Part shown: in pieces, positions 22,149 to 34,106 of the stretch | How the letters are laid out: each line of letters starts with the position of its first letter | Position numbering within the stretch: the stretch's first letter is position 1 | DNA from: Falciphora oryzae | Taxonomy: Eukaryota > Ascomycota > Sordariomycetes > Magnaporthales > Magnaporthaceae | DNA: 64,000 nucleotides | Assembly (NCBI GenBank): GCA_000733355.1 | Contig: JNVV01000034.1 | Coordinates: 90,124 to 154,123 of the forward strand | Direction of reading: 5' to 3' | Notes under the pieces: model-generated | Told to the model about the DNA's origin: nothing | The model's input: only the letters and a program-made list of their open reading frames with translations | The model's database searches: none | Made by a program: the position numbers and the translations under genes

Positions 22149-25100
22149 ATAAAATCAACGATGCGGAAGATATGTGGGGCAAGTGTTACAATATCATTCG
22201 TTCATGGCGTTGTTTCCATCTTTTCTTGGCGTAAATTTGAGTCCGTGCAATGGGAATGCATTGTTGTCTATATCATAGGTCAGGAACATCAAGGGCCGAC
22301 CAAACCTATACTGGACCAGCTTCGGCAGGCGCATGGGTGGCTCACGCCGTCCTCGCCTATCCAATATGAGGTACCAATATTGGGATCGATATTGCGACAG
22401 GCGCGGGAGATGGCCCCGCGCGCTTACCTCTTGGCTCGTAAGGGTTTGCTTATTACTGGGCCTAGTTACATTCACAGCTTGCGGCTACGACATCGGTCTG
22501 CAGGCTGGTGATTCAAGGGATGATGTTGCACACACCTGCCAGGTTGTCTTCACCGCTCGCTCCAAACGCTACTCTATCAGCGACCGCCACTGCAAGAGAC
22601 TGTCACATTCTTCAGATCAAAGGATCGGAAAGGGGCAAACTCTGAGACGATGCGATGGCATCTTAAAAGACGATAGTATGGTTCTGGCCTTGGAGGAGAA
22701 TTAAAAAAAAAGAAAAAAAAAATCCGAGAGAGGAACGATCACGACCAAGATATTCCTGCAAAACAAGCAAAACAAGCTCGAGGCGGCTCTCACATGGTCT
22801 CTCACTGTCAATGTCACGACTGTTGTCAAGCGCACTTGAGCCTCGGAAATGAGCAGTCCAGGCACTTGACATCGCGCGCTTGTCCTGCGTCCCTCCCGCC
22901 GGCCCCGAGCGCTCGCTATCTTATCGGACGGCGGATGAGATCGGGTCGAGCATGCCAAGTCTCGTGACGAGGCGTGGGATCGTGCGCCCACTGTATGCAG
23001 CAATGCAGCAAGGGTCCCGTCAATGTGGCCAGCATCCTGCTTGTGAATGGTGCATATGCACTGTTTTGTTCCGTCGTCCACGAGAGGCTGGCAGGAGGTC
23101 TCGGTGTGCCCCTTAACCTCGAGGAGCATGACAGCCACAAGATTTGACATACCCGCAATGGCAAAACACAAAAAGCAAAACCCGAACGAAGCAGCAGGGT
23201 TCGTTGCGTGCACACGACTCGAGCCCGTGTCACGACCGCCATCCAAGCTTTCGGGTCAGGAGGACTTGGCTAAGAACTCGTTCAGGAGGCGAAGGGATAC
23301 GAACGGCAGAGCCAGCACCATCCTAGCAGACGACCTGGGGGAGACCGTCGTTGCATACACGTACGTACGCGATACACCGCAGGCGAAAGCATGACGGCTG
23401 GCGGCTCGAGGGCAATATTTCTGTTGTCGTTTTTTTTTTTTTTTTTTTTTTTTTGCGTTGTTTTTGCGTTAATTTTTGTCCCGGTGGTCCGTGAAAATTC
23501 CATCGACTGGTCAACACGGAGCAATGTCCCGCAGACCGTGTCTATTCTGGGCTACCTCCTCAGCTCTGCCTTGGCAACGAACCCACGCAGCCCTGCCCGT
23601 TGGACAAGACGGCGGCAGCAGGATCTGGCGGTGGGAGCCAGCTCCAGTCTCGCTGCGCCGCTGGCCTGTGCCTTCGCTCCCGCAAAAAGGCTGTCCGCGG
23701 GAATTCCGTTGTTTGACTCCAGATTCGGCAAGGCGTTGGAATCAAATTGGAGAAATTTCCGTAGCCAAGTCGAACAAATGATCTGTGGAACCTGCTTCCA
23801 ACCTTGAACTCCACCACCGCCAAAGCCAGCACAGCAGTTGGATGCCCCCGGCTTCGAAGCGGACCCGGAGGGATGGTGTATTTCCCCCTCGAATCAAAGC
23901 GGCGCGGCACAGGGCGAGGCGTCAGGAACCATGGTTTGCGCTGGAAAGGGGCCGGCCAGTGGAGAAGAATGCCCTGTCTGGCTGGAAACTCATGCTCTGT
24001 AGCCGTTTCTGGTTGCCGTTTCTGGTAGCAGTGCAGGCCCCGCTCCCCCAGGGGCGTCAATAAACGACGATGAAGCAAGCGCGCGCAGCCGCAAATAGGC
24101 CATCGTGAGATTTCTGGCTGCCGCGGCGATGGTAATCAGTAATCATTGACTGTACACCGTAAAGTGCGAGTGTCTGGGGGATGTGGACCTCTACTGTGTA
24201 GGCGCCTACTCGACAGAGATCTACATGTTCCTAGAGTTTGGCCGACCTCTATTCTGGTTGTTCACCATACCTAAAAATTCAATGCTTCCCGAGAACGCAA
24301 TCGATCGCGTGTGCGCTAAGCAGCCGCCGCCGTGGGGGTGTGTGTGAGCGCGGTGAGCCCTGTGCTGTGCTGTGCCGTGCTCTCATTGTGGAGAGGCCCG
24401 AGATGTCACAATCGCGATCAAGGCAAAAATGTGACGAGAATGGATCCAGGCAATCCGGTTCATCCAGCCCGTGTTTCTTGCTGTTTCTGTCCCGCTTTCT
24501 TTGTGCTTCACGGCCTCGCCGACCGCAGGGGTCATTGACAGCCAGGCAAGCAGGATAGCATTTTTCTCGACTGTGGCGCGTTTGAGAAGGAGCCGGAAAT
24601 TGTTTTTGTGACAGTGGCGCAGAGCGGCAGGCTAGTGCTGCGAATTAGCGGGCGAACGAACAAATCACCTTGTCAAAGGGGTACGCACCGGTGAGCCTCC
24701 AGCAGAGCTGCCCCTGTCGTGCCTGCCAAGCTGGAAAGGGGAGGGAAGGTGCCTTCATGTGTGCGTGTGGAAGGCGCGCTGCAGGAACGCCTCCATTGCC
24801 CCTGGCCAACCTCTCGAAAGCCACCCAACGACTAGTCCCTGCGCGGCCCCGCAAATTGGCACCCTTGATTGGCCCAACAGGAACCAGACAGCCTCTGTGC
24901 TCCACTGCAGACACGGTTCTGGTAAGTGCTTCGGACGGTGGCTGTCTCCGACATTGACATCGTTTTTTTTTATTTTATTTTATTGACTGCCCCTTTCTGT
25001 ACCTTGCGGGTGGTCCCTTTTGCGGGTAATCATCCTGCCTGCCCCCTTTGCCCTGGCGACGACATATTCGCAACTGGCTCTCTAGCCCGCCCTGGACCGC

Positions 25101-25700
25101 AGGGGTGGTCGGTCTGCATTCGCAGTGCAGCCAATGCTCGCCCATAAGCCGGCTCGGGGGTTGTGCTATTGTTGCTGGGCTCCTCGCCAACGTCGGTTTG
25201 GTCGTGGTTGGTGCCCTTTCTCGCCTTTGTCGGTCCTGGCTGGGGTGAGATGGGGCGGATCATGGAAGTTCGGGTGAACAGACATTTGTGGGCTCCTGGC
25301 TCCAGTCCTGGCTCCAGTCCCCTGCCAGGGCCCTGCTGCGTCTGCCGTCCCTGGCGGCCAGACCTGGCCCGGAAAGCCACCCTCCACTCCGAACCAGCAG
25401 TAGACGCTGTGTCGACGGGGGCCCATGGAACAACATGACTGCCCACCGCGCCCCTTGTTCCCCTTTCGTCCGCTGCGCCGGTCTTGCATTATAAGACGGG
25501 CTGCACATCCCGTCTTCCGTCTCCCATTTTCCTTTCCTCCCCATCCACTCCAGATCTCCTCCTCGTGCTCCTTACAGTCACTCTCTAGGACCTAATACTA
25601 CCTTCGCTCATCAAGGTTTCACTCGCTCGCAGCCTTCCTGAACATTACACTCTTTTATCTCCTAGATATACTCTATCTTAATACCCTACGCACAGTCAAG
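22149..25700. other. Gene-free stretch with a T25 run
   Basis: No supported gene was seen. The stretch contains a 25-base T run at 23430-23454 and an A/T-rich palindromic patch near 22365-22390 (CCAATAT and ATATTGG). A minus-strand frame at 22701-23246 includes a short protein-like stretch (MSNLVAVMLLEVKGHTETSC) but has no convincing gene structure. The last 300 bases should be the promoter and leader of the 25701 gene. Confidence 0.45.
25490..25495 (+). promoter_or_regulatory. TATA-like box of the 25701 GPI-protein gene
   Basis: TATAAG lies 211 bases before the ATG at 25701, followed by a C/T-rich leader, a layout common to strongly expressed fungal genes. Confidence 0.35.
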
Positions 25701-26411
25701 ATGCGCTCCGCTGTCTTCGCCGTCGCCGCCCTGGCCATTGGTGCCAACGCCCAGCGCACCGTTCCCGTTGCCGCCGCTGAGGTTGCCGCCATCACTGGCC
25801 CTGCCGCTGGCGTTCTTCTCGCCACCGGTGTCACCCCCGCTCCCACCACCCTGGCCACCGTCCCGACTCCCGTCCCCAGCGCCGCCAGCACTGAGGAGGA
25901 GGAGGACTGCGATGAGGAGGGCGCGTCTGCCCCCGTCACCTCCGCCGCCTCCACCACCCGCTACACCACCTCGACCATCAAGACGACCAAGCTCATCACC
26001 GTCACTAGCTGCGCCCCGACCGTCACCAACTGCCCCAACAGGCCCCACGTCACCACCACTGTCGTGATCGAGACCACCGTCTGCCCCGTTGTCGAGGAGG
26101 CCACTACTCCCCCGGTCAAGGCCAACACCGTGCCGCCGTACCCCACCGGCCCGGCCGCCAACCCCCCTGCTGGCCCTACCGGCACTGGCGCTGTCCCCAA
26201 GCCGCCTGCGCCCACCGGCTCCGTTCCCCAGCCCCCCAAGCCTCTGGTCCCGGCTCCTCCCCCGGCCGCCCCTGTCCAGCCTCCCGCGGTCGGCACTGGC
26301 AAGCCCCCCGTGCCCATCACTCCCCAGCCCACCACCCCCGTCGCTGCCGGTGCCGGCAAGGCCGTCCTTGGCCTCGGTGCCGTCGTCGCCGCCGTTGTTG
26401 CTTTCCTGTAA
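25701..26411 (+). CDS. Pro/Thr-rich GPI-anchored cell-surface protein
   Basis: A single exon encodes 236 residues. A signal peptide ([19 protein letters not shown]) starts it and a hydrophobic tail ([16 protein letters not shown]) preceded by small residues (AAGAGK) ends it, so a GPI anchor is likely. An acidic patch (EEEEDCDEE, about 66-74) is followed by a Thr-rich segment with regularly spaced Cys ([12 protein letters not shown] and ETTVCPV). A Pro-rich stretch (about 135-215) follows, probably O-mannosylated and extended. The TSC...NCP...TTTVV...TVCPV arrangement recurs in many fungal wall proteins. Codon use is strongly biased to C-ending codons, suggesting high expression. No enzyme motif is present; a structural or adhesive wall role is inferred. 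Confidence 0.85.
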   Translation: MRSAVFAVAALAIGANAQRTVPVAAAEVAAITGPAAGVLLATGVTPAPTTLATVPTPVPSAASTEEEEDCDEEGASAPVTSAASTTRYTTSTIKTTKLITVTSCAPTVTNCPNRPHVTTTVVIETTVCPVVEEATTPPVKANTVPPYPTGPAANPPAGPTGTGAVPKPPAPTGSVPQPPKPLVPAPPPAAPVQPPAVGTGKPPVPITPQPTTPVAAGAGKAVLGLGAVVAAVVAFL

Positions 26412-27788
26412 AGCAGCAGTCGTCCACTGGGTGGTAGCATCTGCTCTCATGCGTGGGTGGGTGTGATTGCGGTGCTTTTTTTCTTTTTTTCTATGGAGTC
26501 TTCAGGTTAGCTTAGGATGAGTGGCTTCGCCCCCACGCAACAATCTGAACAACTTGATACCCCGCACCAAAAGCGCTCTCGGTTTACCCTATGCTTCTTG
26601 TCGAATTCGGGGGAGATGGCTCTCGTTGAGCCCGGATTACACTTGGTGATTACATCCTTGTTAATAATGACGACCAACGCTCACGATAGACCTACTTAAT
26701 TGACGCGTGTCTTCTGAACGCTGATTATCTGTGCCTCGTCGCTCGTGTTGTGCTTCTCGCCTGGTGCCATAAATCTTTGTGGTCTCCATGTTGATATTGA
26801 CCTCTTGACGACGTGCATGTTGATTTTTCTTCACTCTTCTTGACAACTCCTCAGCGTTACATTTACTTGGACGCATTCCCAGGTCTTGTCGAGGCCGACG
26901 TCGAGTTGCCACTATTCCCGGCAGATGCCCCCTGGCCTTAGCCGCATCGGCGCCGATCGTCACCAAGGGGAGAGAGAAGGTTCGTGCCGGCACGGCAATA
27001 CTCACGCTGCACATATCGTGGCGCTCGACAGTTCGGCAGACTTGGCGGAGAGTTGTAATGTGTCTACGGAGCATCGTCCCCGATATTTTCGCTATTCACT
27101 TCCCTAGCAAACTTCGCGCCGTCGGTATCTAGGCGGCCGAGCTGGAGAAAGGAAGTTTCGAAGGATTCACAAAAAAAAAAAAAAAGTAGTAAAAACCATC
27201 AGGCTACAGGCACGCCTATATTATTTTAGGAACTCTTTGTTTTCGTCTCCTTAAATGACTCCCAATGGTTTCTTTCCTTTGTCTTTGGGTGGCCGCACCA
27301 CCAAGGGGGTGGCTAGCAGGTGCTGTCGACAAGGCTGCCTTTTTTGTCCCACTTCTTCGTTCGTCCTCATCGTACACTAACTCGCCCTGCAGCCTTGCAC
27401 CGCGTGATCGCCTGGTGATCTTCCGCCTGCGGTGTGCGCGTTCGATGGCAAGGCTGGAGGACCGGCGTCAAACGTCCCGCGGCTCGTGGGCTATTTCTGC
27501 GTTGGGAGACAGAAAGAAAGATATTTACGGCAAATCCCTTATGTGGACTCGGGTGCCACCAGGGCCATTTTAGCATCGGACGTCCCCGGACTTGCGTTCA
27601 AAGGTCACATTACTTCATGCGGATACGGCAAAGAGAAAGTGTCCCATTGATGACAGGCTTCATCCTACAGAGATTCCAGAAGGGAATGCGGGTACACATT
27701 CCAGTCCACCCCTAGGCGTCCCCTCGACAACTTGCGGCATGGCGTCTCAAAACGGTTCTTTCTCCCTCCAAGCCCCATCTTTCCCCGT
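26412..27788. other. Gene-free stretch between convergent genes
   Basis: This is the 3' flank of the GPI-protein gene and of the minus-strand CFEM gene. It contains an A15 run at 27171-27185. Frames present (for example 26661-27074, minus) have no recognisable features. Confidence 0.5.
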
Positions 27789-28305
27789 TTACTTGGTGCC
27801 AGGGAGGGGAGCGCCGACGGAGCGGCACGTCTCCACGGCCCAGGCGCGGGTCTTGGCCTGGTCGTCGGCGCCGCAGGCGCTGACACCGCAGGTCTCGACG
27901 CGGGCAATGTACGGGGCGTTCCTGGATTAGGGGTTAGCAATCGTCTCATCTAAAGAGGCTCTCCCAGGAAAGCGGACGATATCCGTAGGGCTACTTACTT
28001 GCACAGGCAGGCAAAGTCAAAGACGCTGCTGCAGCCAGTGCCACTGGTGTTGAGAAAGCAGCTGATCTATCCCGGTGTGGCCGCGTATTAGCTTATGTTG
28101 TTTACGCATGGGGCGGCGGGTACAGGCATCCAGGTTCTCCCTGCGATGCCGGTAGCGTGCATAGCGTTGACTTTTGAACCCAAGGAGCGACGGATATCTG
28201 GGGAGGGTGAGAGCGGAAACGTACAGCGCAAACGGGGATCTTGCTGATATCCTGGGCAGAGGCCGCAGCAGCAAAGAGGGCGACGAGGACGGTCTTGAAC
28301 TGCAT
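27789..28305 (-). CDS. Small secreted CFEM-domain protein, three exons
   Basis: CFEM proteins are fungal extracellular proteins, several of which bind haem or act at the host interface. On the minus strand the exons are 28305-28225, 28066-27999 and 27921-27789, joined in phase (donors GTACGT and GTAAGT; acceptors GGATAG and ATCCAG), giving 93 residues. The signal peptide is MQFKTVLVALFAAAASA. The mature part is a complete CFEM domain with eight Cys at 26, 30, 39, 47, 49, 61, 66 and 82. Asp44 (SVFDFACLC) sits where haem-binding CFEM proteins have their axial Asp. The C-terminus (GAPLPGTK) has no GPI signal, so the protein is probably freely secreted. An alternative start ten codons upstream would spoil the signal peptide. 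Confidence 0.88.
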
Positions 28306-31300
28306 CTTGAATGTTTTGGAGGGAGCCGTTGGCAACTGTTTGGGATGTCGAGAGCTGAGCCTGGTAGTCTGTGATTAGGCCGGAGGAGTGGACTGGGTTG
28401 AGGCCTTCATGAAGACAACCGGCGAAGAGGAAGGGATGCCCTCTTTATATAGATGGCGAGGCCTCGGCCATCATCTCTTCCCCTCATTCTCCTCGAACTC
28501 CTTCCCCCTCAATCCGTTCCTCGAATCTCCTGCCCCGCGGTGTTGGCGCCCTCGTTGTCGCTGCATGGCCGGGTCTCTTGCCAGCCGCACCCATTGCCCC
28601 TCCCCCAGGGTCTGCAAGGGCGCTCCGCAGCACCCCGTCAACAGGATCTCCACGCTTTGGGGGCTAGGGTGAGGGGAGGAGAAGCGGTTTGCTGATGTCG
28701 CTTCGGCAAGCGATTCTCCACAATATTTCATGTGAAGCCGAAAAAAAGCCTCTGGATGCTACCCAGGTGATCCAATCGCGAAGGAGCCACTCTAATGGGC
28801 CTCCTGGGAGAAGGTTTCTAGGGCATGTACACATGTAGGTAAACGCTCTAAACGTAGCTGATGGCCGGGAAATATGCCTGGCTGTTGAGCACATGGACTC
28901 GGCTTGCTGGAGCGCGCGATGGGCCCAATGTAACGGTGATGGCGTATATCGTCCCCGTACCGCGTAAAACGTTGCGTATGGAATGGAGAGAGGTTACCCC
29001 CGCTTAGGCTGACAGCGTCGGTTCTCGGTGCGGCGCCAATCTATTTGCTGCACGCGCGGCGACGGCCCTTGGCAGGAAACGGAGCCAAGAGCGAGAAAGC
29101 TTGACAAACCTGGAAACTCGTCCGGGTGCTTCCCCATATCCCACCCTCTCATTGCCCCATCGTGTCGTATTTGCGTTGATGTATTTAGCGCTCGCGAGGA
29201 TGCGTGCGGGGGAAGGTCAGGGAAGGGCCATGATGAGGGACAAAGCCGCCGTGAGGCATCGATTTTGGCGGTCCAAAGGGGCAGGGTCTGGGGAAGCGGG
29301 CCTGCGGATGACGGGCCAAGGCCCAGGGGTAGCCACCACGCGGCGAAGCCATTGGCTGCCAACCAATCGAAATTGGGAGGTTCGCGTCGGGGGGCGAGTG
29401 CCGAGATGCGGGGAATTCCGGGGTTCGAACTTGGCTCAGGAATCTCGTTCCCAAGACCAAGGTCGAACTTGATCGTCGACGCCTGCCATCAAACTTGATC
29501 GATTGACGCCTGTCATCGAACTCTGGTTGTTAATTTCCCGCTCGATCTCTGGTCGACGGTGGTCGCGACTTGAAACCAATGTCGACGTTACCCAGGAACC
29601 CGCTCATCTCTCACCGCTTGCGTCCTCCAGTGTGGAGGTAATATACCGTCGATATGACCCCGCCTAGGTGTCATCAAGGTGGCATGCGGCGCTGCCGGCG
29701 AGGACTGCCTTTTCAAGAAGGCCCGCTTACCGGAATAAAAATGTTTCCAGGCCGGGTTGCCTCGGTGAGAGGCGCTGACACTAAAAGGGCCCTTAGTGGC
29801 GATGCGCTATATCCACTCTCGCATTGGGGTCTAGCCTTAGGTGTGGAACGGAAAATCCGGTGACCTCGACAGTGACGTCTCCGCGGTGGTGATTGCTTGC
29901 TCTGGACGCCCCGCCCTTGCCAGAGGCCAAACCGACCGAAGTTTGGTTCGCTCTCCTTTGCGCCGGGGATTTGTCCGCTCATTCTTGGCCTTTTTAGGCC
30001 ACATCTCAGCTGCGACGGGAGTGGTGGTGACCGGACATTCTTCGCTGATGGTTGGCAAAGAGAAGCCACAGAGTTGCAGCTTCTCCTCGAAGGTCTTTCT
30101 CTAGCAGCCAAGAAAGATGTGATGGCGTGGAAAAGATAATGTCCCCGGAGCCAGTGCTTGCTTGAGTTGGCGACTCCAGAGGAAAGCCAAATGCAGTTTG
30201 CGGACAGAGAGCAGCCTGGCAAGCAAAAATGTGTCAGGAGATGTCGTTTACGGCCATGAGAGCGAGCGTTTTTGAAAGCCGGCACCAGGTTATATCAACC
30301 TGCCCTTTGACATAAACCAAGGTCTTCTTTCAGCAACGGCAGCTGCGAACAGAGACGATCCCGTCATTGGATACCCAGCGACTTTGCTTGATATGTGTTA
30401 GAGGACAGTCACTAGGCCTTCCGGAAGGCTTCCGGCTTGATCCCGGGGGGACGCACAACCTGCGCCCCTGTTTCAACCTGTCGTTGGCAGGACTGCGAGC
30501 GCTTCGACGCAGTCGAATCTTCGCTCTAGAGTCCCTTCCTGGTCCGAGCCAGAGTCGGCAGTGACGCGGCGGGCGGCGAGCCACGCCCGAATTGCCAACT
30601 TTCCTCGGCAATTCACCAAGTCGACAATAGAAGTCGGCCCAAATTGGGAACCACGCAACCTGGGTGCGTTCTGCGCAGTCGGTCGTGCCAGTAGCAAATA
30701 TGGGCATGAGGTAGCGTGAGATACTTGTCTCTCGGCTCAGGGTTTCCGCCCGACTGGCAGCCTAACCCCAGGCGCTGTGTAGCCGGCGAAGATTCGGCAG
30801 TCTGTCTGTGACCACTGCCGATGTACTGGTATTGGGCCAGGGTGGTTTTCCTCCGGCCCTCGCCATCTGTTCGCGATCCGGGGATAGGAGTCGATGTCTG
30901 ACCCCAGCGGGTGAAGGCTCCCGGTGGATCAATGTCCTCTCAGTCCCGACGGCGTACCGACCCGGCGGCACATTGCGCCACGCGAAAGAAATCAAGCTCG
31001 AGTCGGAAAGACGAGACCTTTCCCGAGCTTCTGCGAAGCCTGCCGGAGGGGAGAAAGGGTTCCGTGACGATGGTTGATCCTTGCCGGGAGGAAGGGGCAA
31101 GGTAGTATGAAATAAGAAGGAACATCGGGCCATTCGGCTCGGGATTTTTTTGTTTAATTCAGCGTCTTTGTCTGAGCCTCGGCCACGAGGTTTGTCGCGA
31201 GGGCACACTAGGCAAGGGTGTGACGCTGAGATGGCAAGTGTTTGTTCCTCCGCCCCAGTGATCGAGGCACCACCAATCGCAACAGCTCAGGCCTTCGGTC

Positions 31301-32384
31301 TTGGGGGCCGTGAACCGGACTGGGGTGCTGGGGGGGCTATTAGAAATCATTGGGGAGTAACATTGGACAGTGGCAGATCGGGGCCGTGCTGCTATCGAGA
31401 GCCGCCCGGAAACGACATGGAAAGCGAAAAAATAGGGACCTGTGCCGAGGACGGCAAGAAAGGAGATTGAAACGAAGAAAATAACTCAGCCTGATGATCC
31501 CCCACTCAATTTGAGAGAAGTGGGCCGTAGCGACAGAGCGCGAGGCCTGTTTTTTCCGCCAAGCACGCGACCTGTTGCCCCAAGCAGACTTGGCGGGCGA
31601 TGCAAAATTTTGATAGGACGGCAAAGGGCAAGTTTCTCATGTTTGGGGCGCAACCACTGGGCACCCAGCCCGCCTATCTCTCTGATCGGCGGAGGCGGCT
31701 GTGGATCTGAGCTTCCAAAACAGCAGGCGAGGCCGCCCGAGAGCAGCGCCCTTGCACTTGTTTGGCACCCCGGCCCTCCACCCTGCCAATTGGCCAGCCG
31801 CCGACCAGCCAAGAGGTGCTTGAGTCGCAGGGCCGCCTCCCAGGGCCGGTCCGGCGCCGTGGGGGCAAGGGGAGACGTTTGTTCGAACAGGAGGGCGACG
31901 GCTGTTTGCTGGTGACCTGGACCCCATCGCTCCTGGTAGGGCAGTTTTTGCCTGCTTTGCCTTGTCCTCCATGTCACTCGCTAACAGGACTCTGGGGCCC
32001 GTCGCCTTGGAAAGCCCGACTTGGCCGCGTCTCGAGTGGTGCCGGCAGTGGCAGGGCTTGCAATAGCAGTGCTTGTTTAAGCTTGTTTGGGCGATTTTCC
32101 CCGGCAGAGGGAAAAGGGTGGACATGATAAGCCGCCATGTGCACGCTTGTGTCCTGCGCCATTCCCCATGGCCATCCTGGGCGGTTGATCCCTCTTTCCG
32201 GTGCCGCAGATTGCAGACACGTCCGCCTCTTGTTATTGCGCGAATCTGGACGCTGGACGCTGGGCGTTGTTTGCATTTCTCATTCTCTCCAGTCACTCGT
32301 TCATCGGACTTTCGTTGTTTGTGTTTTGTCGTATCTTCTGCCGGGTTTCTTGCTCATCTTCTTTTATCTAGCCTTTGATCCACC
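28306..32384. other. Long gene-free stretch
   Basis: About 4 kb without any frame that I can support. The first 150 bases include the CFEM gene promoter. The rest carries overlapping frames on both strands without domains, signal peptides or paired splice sites. A spliced gene with many short exons cannot be excluded by eye. Confidence 0.4.
28443..28451 (-). promoter_or_regulatory. TATA box of the CFEM gene
   Basis: Read on the minus strand the sequence is TATATAAAG, a near-perfect TATA box, 138 bases upstream of the CFEM start codon. Confidence 0.55.
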
Positions 32385-33410
32385 ATGAGGATACCGATCG
32401 GAGGACAGCCAGGCAGCCTGGCCGAGCTACTGGCCGACCTGGAGCGACGCCATGTCAAACGCAGGGTGAAGCGGCAGGCGGAGAGGGAGGATGAAGAGAA
32501 GGAGGAGGAGGAAAAGGAGGAGGGAGGAGATGAAAAAGAAGAGGAGGAGGAAAAGGTGTCGGAAGAGGGCGGCGAGGCCAAGGAAGACGACGAGGGAAGC
32601 GAATCAGGGTCCTCGTCTTCCTCGTCTTCCTCCTCTAGCAGCTCCTCGTCATCGTCGTCAAAAAAATCCGAGCCCGAATCGCCGTCAAACAGCGCGGCCC
32701 CTGATGCGCCAACACCAACAGGCCTGTTGACGGCTCCGTTGTCGACACCACTGTTGGGCCCATCGACCACATGGACGATGACCGTAGGGCCGCCCGTCGA
32801 AACACCTTCAACAATGGTGACCTACACGACAATCTACGTCAGCCAAACACCGAGCGGCCCGATACCCACCGCGTCAACCAGCCTTGTTGCGATGTCACCG
32901 CCTGCGCCAGACTTTGCAGCATCGCCTTCCATGTCAACAACCCCGACGCTGGTGACGGCATCTCCCACACCTTCCTCCTTGTCCGGAGTACCCTCTGCAC
33001 CACCGTTGCTGGAAGCTCCTCCTGCCCCGTTGCCTTCCAGCAGTCCTGTCCCTGTCGGTGATCCCGCCGCGCCACCCTCCTCGGTCCTATCCAGCATGGT
33101 GGACACCCTCGTTCCGCTACCGACAAACCAGGCCGAGGTCAATGCCAACCCGTCTCCCGAAGCCGCTACGTCAGGCGGCAGCAGCGCGGTGGCGTCAGGC
33201 GGCATCTTGGCCGGATCTATCGGTAAGTTTGGCTAAACCCTCGGTGATCCGATTCCGTTGCTAACCACGAGGCGTGTCCAACACACAGCTGGAACGATGG
33301 TGCTCGCCGGAGTGGGCGTTGTTATGTATGTCCGCAAAAGAAAAGCCGGGATGGAAAAGAGCAAGGAGAGCGTTTCGCCGGCTCCGTACGGGCCTAGGAG
33401 TCGTGTATGA
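32385..33410 (+). CDS. Mucin-like single-pass membrane protein with acidic and poly-Ser tracts
   Basis: Exon 32385-33222 joins exon 33289-33410 (donor GTAAGT at 33223, branch CTAAC at 33261, acceptor CACAG) to give 319 residues. The order is a short basic N-terminus, an acidic Glu-rich block (about 35-72), a Ser run (about 75-93), a long Ser/Thr/Pro-rich region (95-265), a transmembrane helix across the splice junction (GGILAGSIAGTMVLAGVGVV then MYV) and a basic cytoplasmic tail (RKRKAGMEKSKES). The Ser/Thr/Pro ectodomain, one helix and short basic tail resemble Mid2/Wsc-type wall-stress sensors. No signal peptide follows the chosen ATG, and a stop codon lies 11 bases upstream in frame, so either an upstream exon is missing from my model or the protein inserts without a cleaved signal. 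The family is not recognised. Confidence 0.6.
32485..32662. repeat. Coding GAG/GAA and TCC/TCG trinucleotide tracts
   Basis: Imperfect GAG/GAA repeats, then TCC/TCG/AGC repeats, encode the Glu-rich and Ser-rich runs of the membrane protein. Such tracts are prone to length change between strains. Confidence 0.8.
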
Positions 33411-34106
33411 TATACATGGCGGGTTGAGGTGCAGGTAGACCGGCGAGTATACAAGGAACCTTGGAGCGTGTATAGTACCTAGACGGTACTCGAATAGATA
33501 ATCGGCAACAAAGATACCATTCATCATCCGGGTTGAGGCTCGACCGTGGCTTGTGAGACTCGATGCGGTGTTGCAGTTCGCTGACCGGTCATCAGACCCT
33601 CTTGGCCTGTGGTAGCGGTCCTTACGACTACCAGCTCTGCCTCGAGTCGAGAGGGAGGGACCCATCTGGATGAATGGGAGTCGAAGGCTGCCTAGGGTGG
33701 GGCCGGTAGCTCCCAAAGACTGGGACGAAATCTCTTGAATCTTGTTCCTGCTACCTTCCAAACGGAAAGGTGAAGGCGGCGCAAGGCACTGAGGAGAGAA
33801 GAGAAAAGGAACCTAGAGGAAAAAAAAAGATACGGGGTAGCAGAAACGGATTGAATCTTCAGTCTCTTCGGCGGACCTTCTTCACACAGCCCGCCTTTTC
33901 TCAGCCGCGCCTCACTCCTTCCTCAAGCACGGCGTGGAAGCAGCAGCCCAGCAAAACAGGTCTGATATCCACCATCATTTAGGTTCAAGCCCGCCACTAT
34001 CCGCGACTCCCTCATCCCACTTTCGCTACTTCCATCTGTTCCACCTCCACAGCCCAAGCACCTCTTCAAGCCAGCCGGACACACATGATCCATTGAAGCC
34101 ACGACC
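33411..34106. other. Intergenic stretch and leader of the 34107 gene
   Basis: No supported gene was seen. The last 250 bases are C/T-rich with ACC repeats, typical of a fungal leader before the ATG at 34107. Confidence 0.5.

Noticed and set aside
22701..23246. Minus-strand frame containing MSNLVAVMLLEVKGHTETSC and a few Cys
   Set aside because: Flanking parts are low complexity and no start or splice structure gives a coherent protein.
25686..26450. 254-codon minus-strand Gly-rich frame
   Set aside because: It is an antisense shadow of the Pro/Thr-rich GPI-protein gene, produced by C-ending codon bias.
29405..29440. GGGTTCGAACTT resembling a tRNA B box
   Set aside because: It departs from the B-box consensus at the 3' side and no cloverleaf can be drawn around it.
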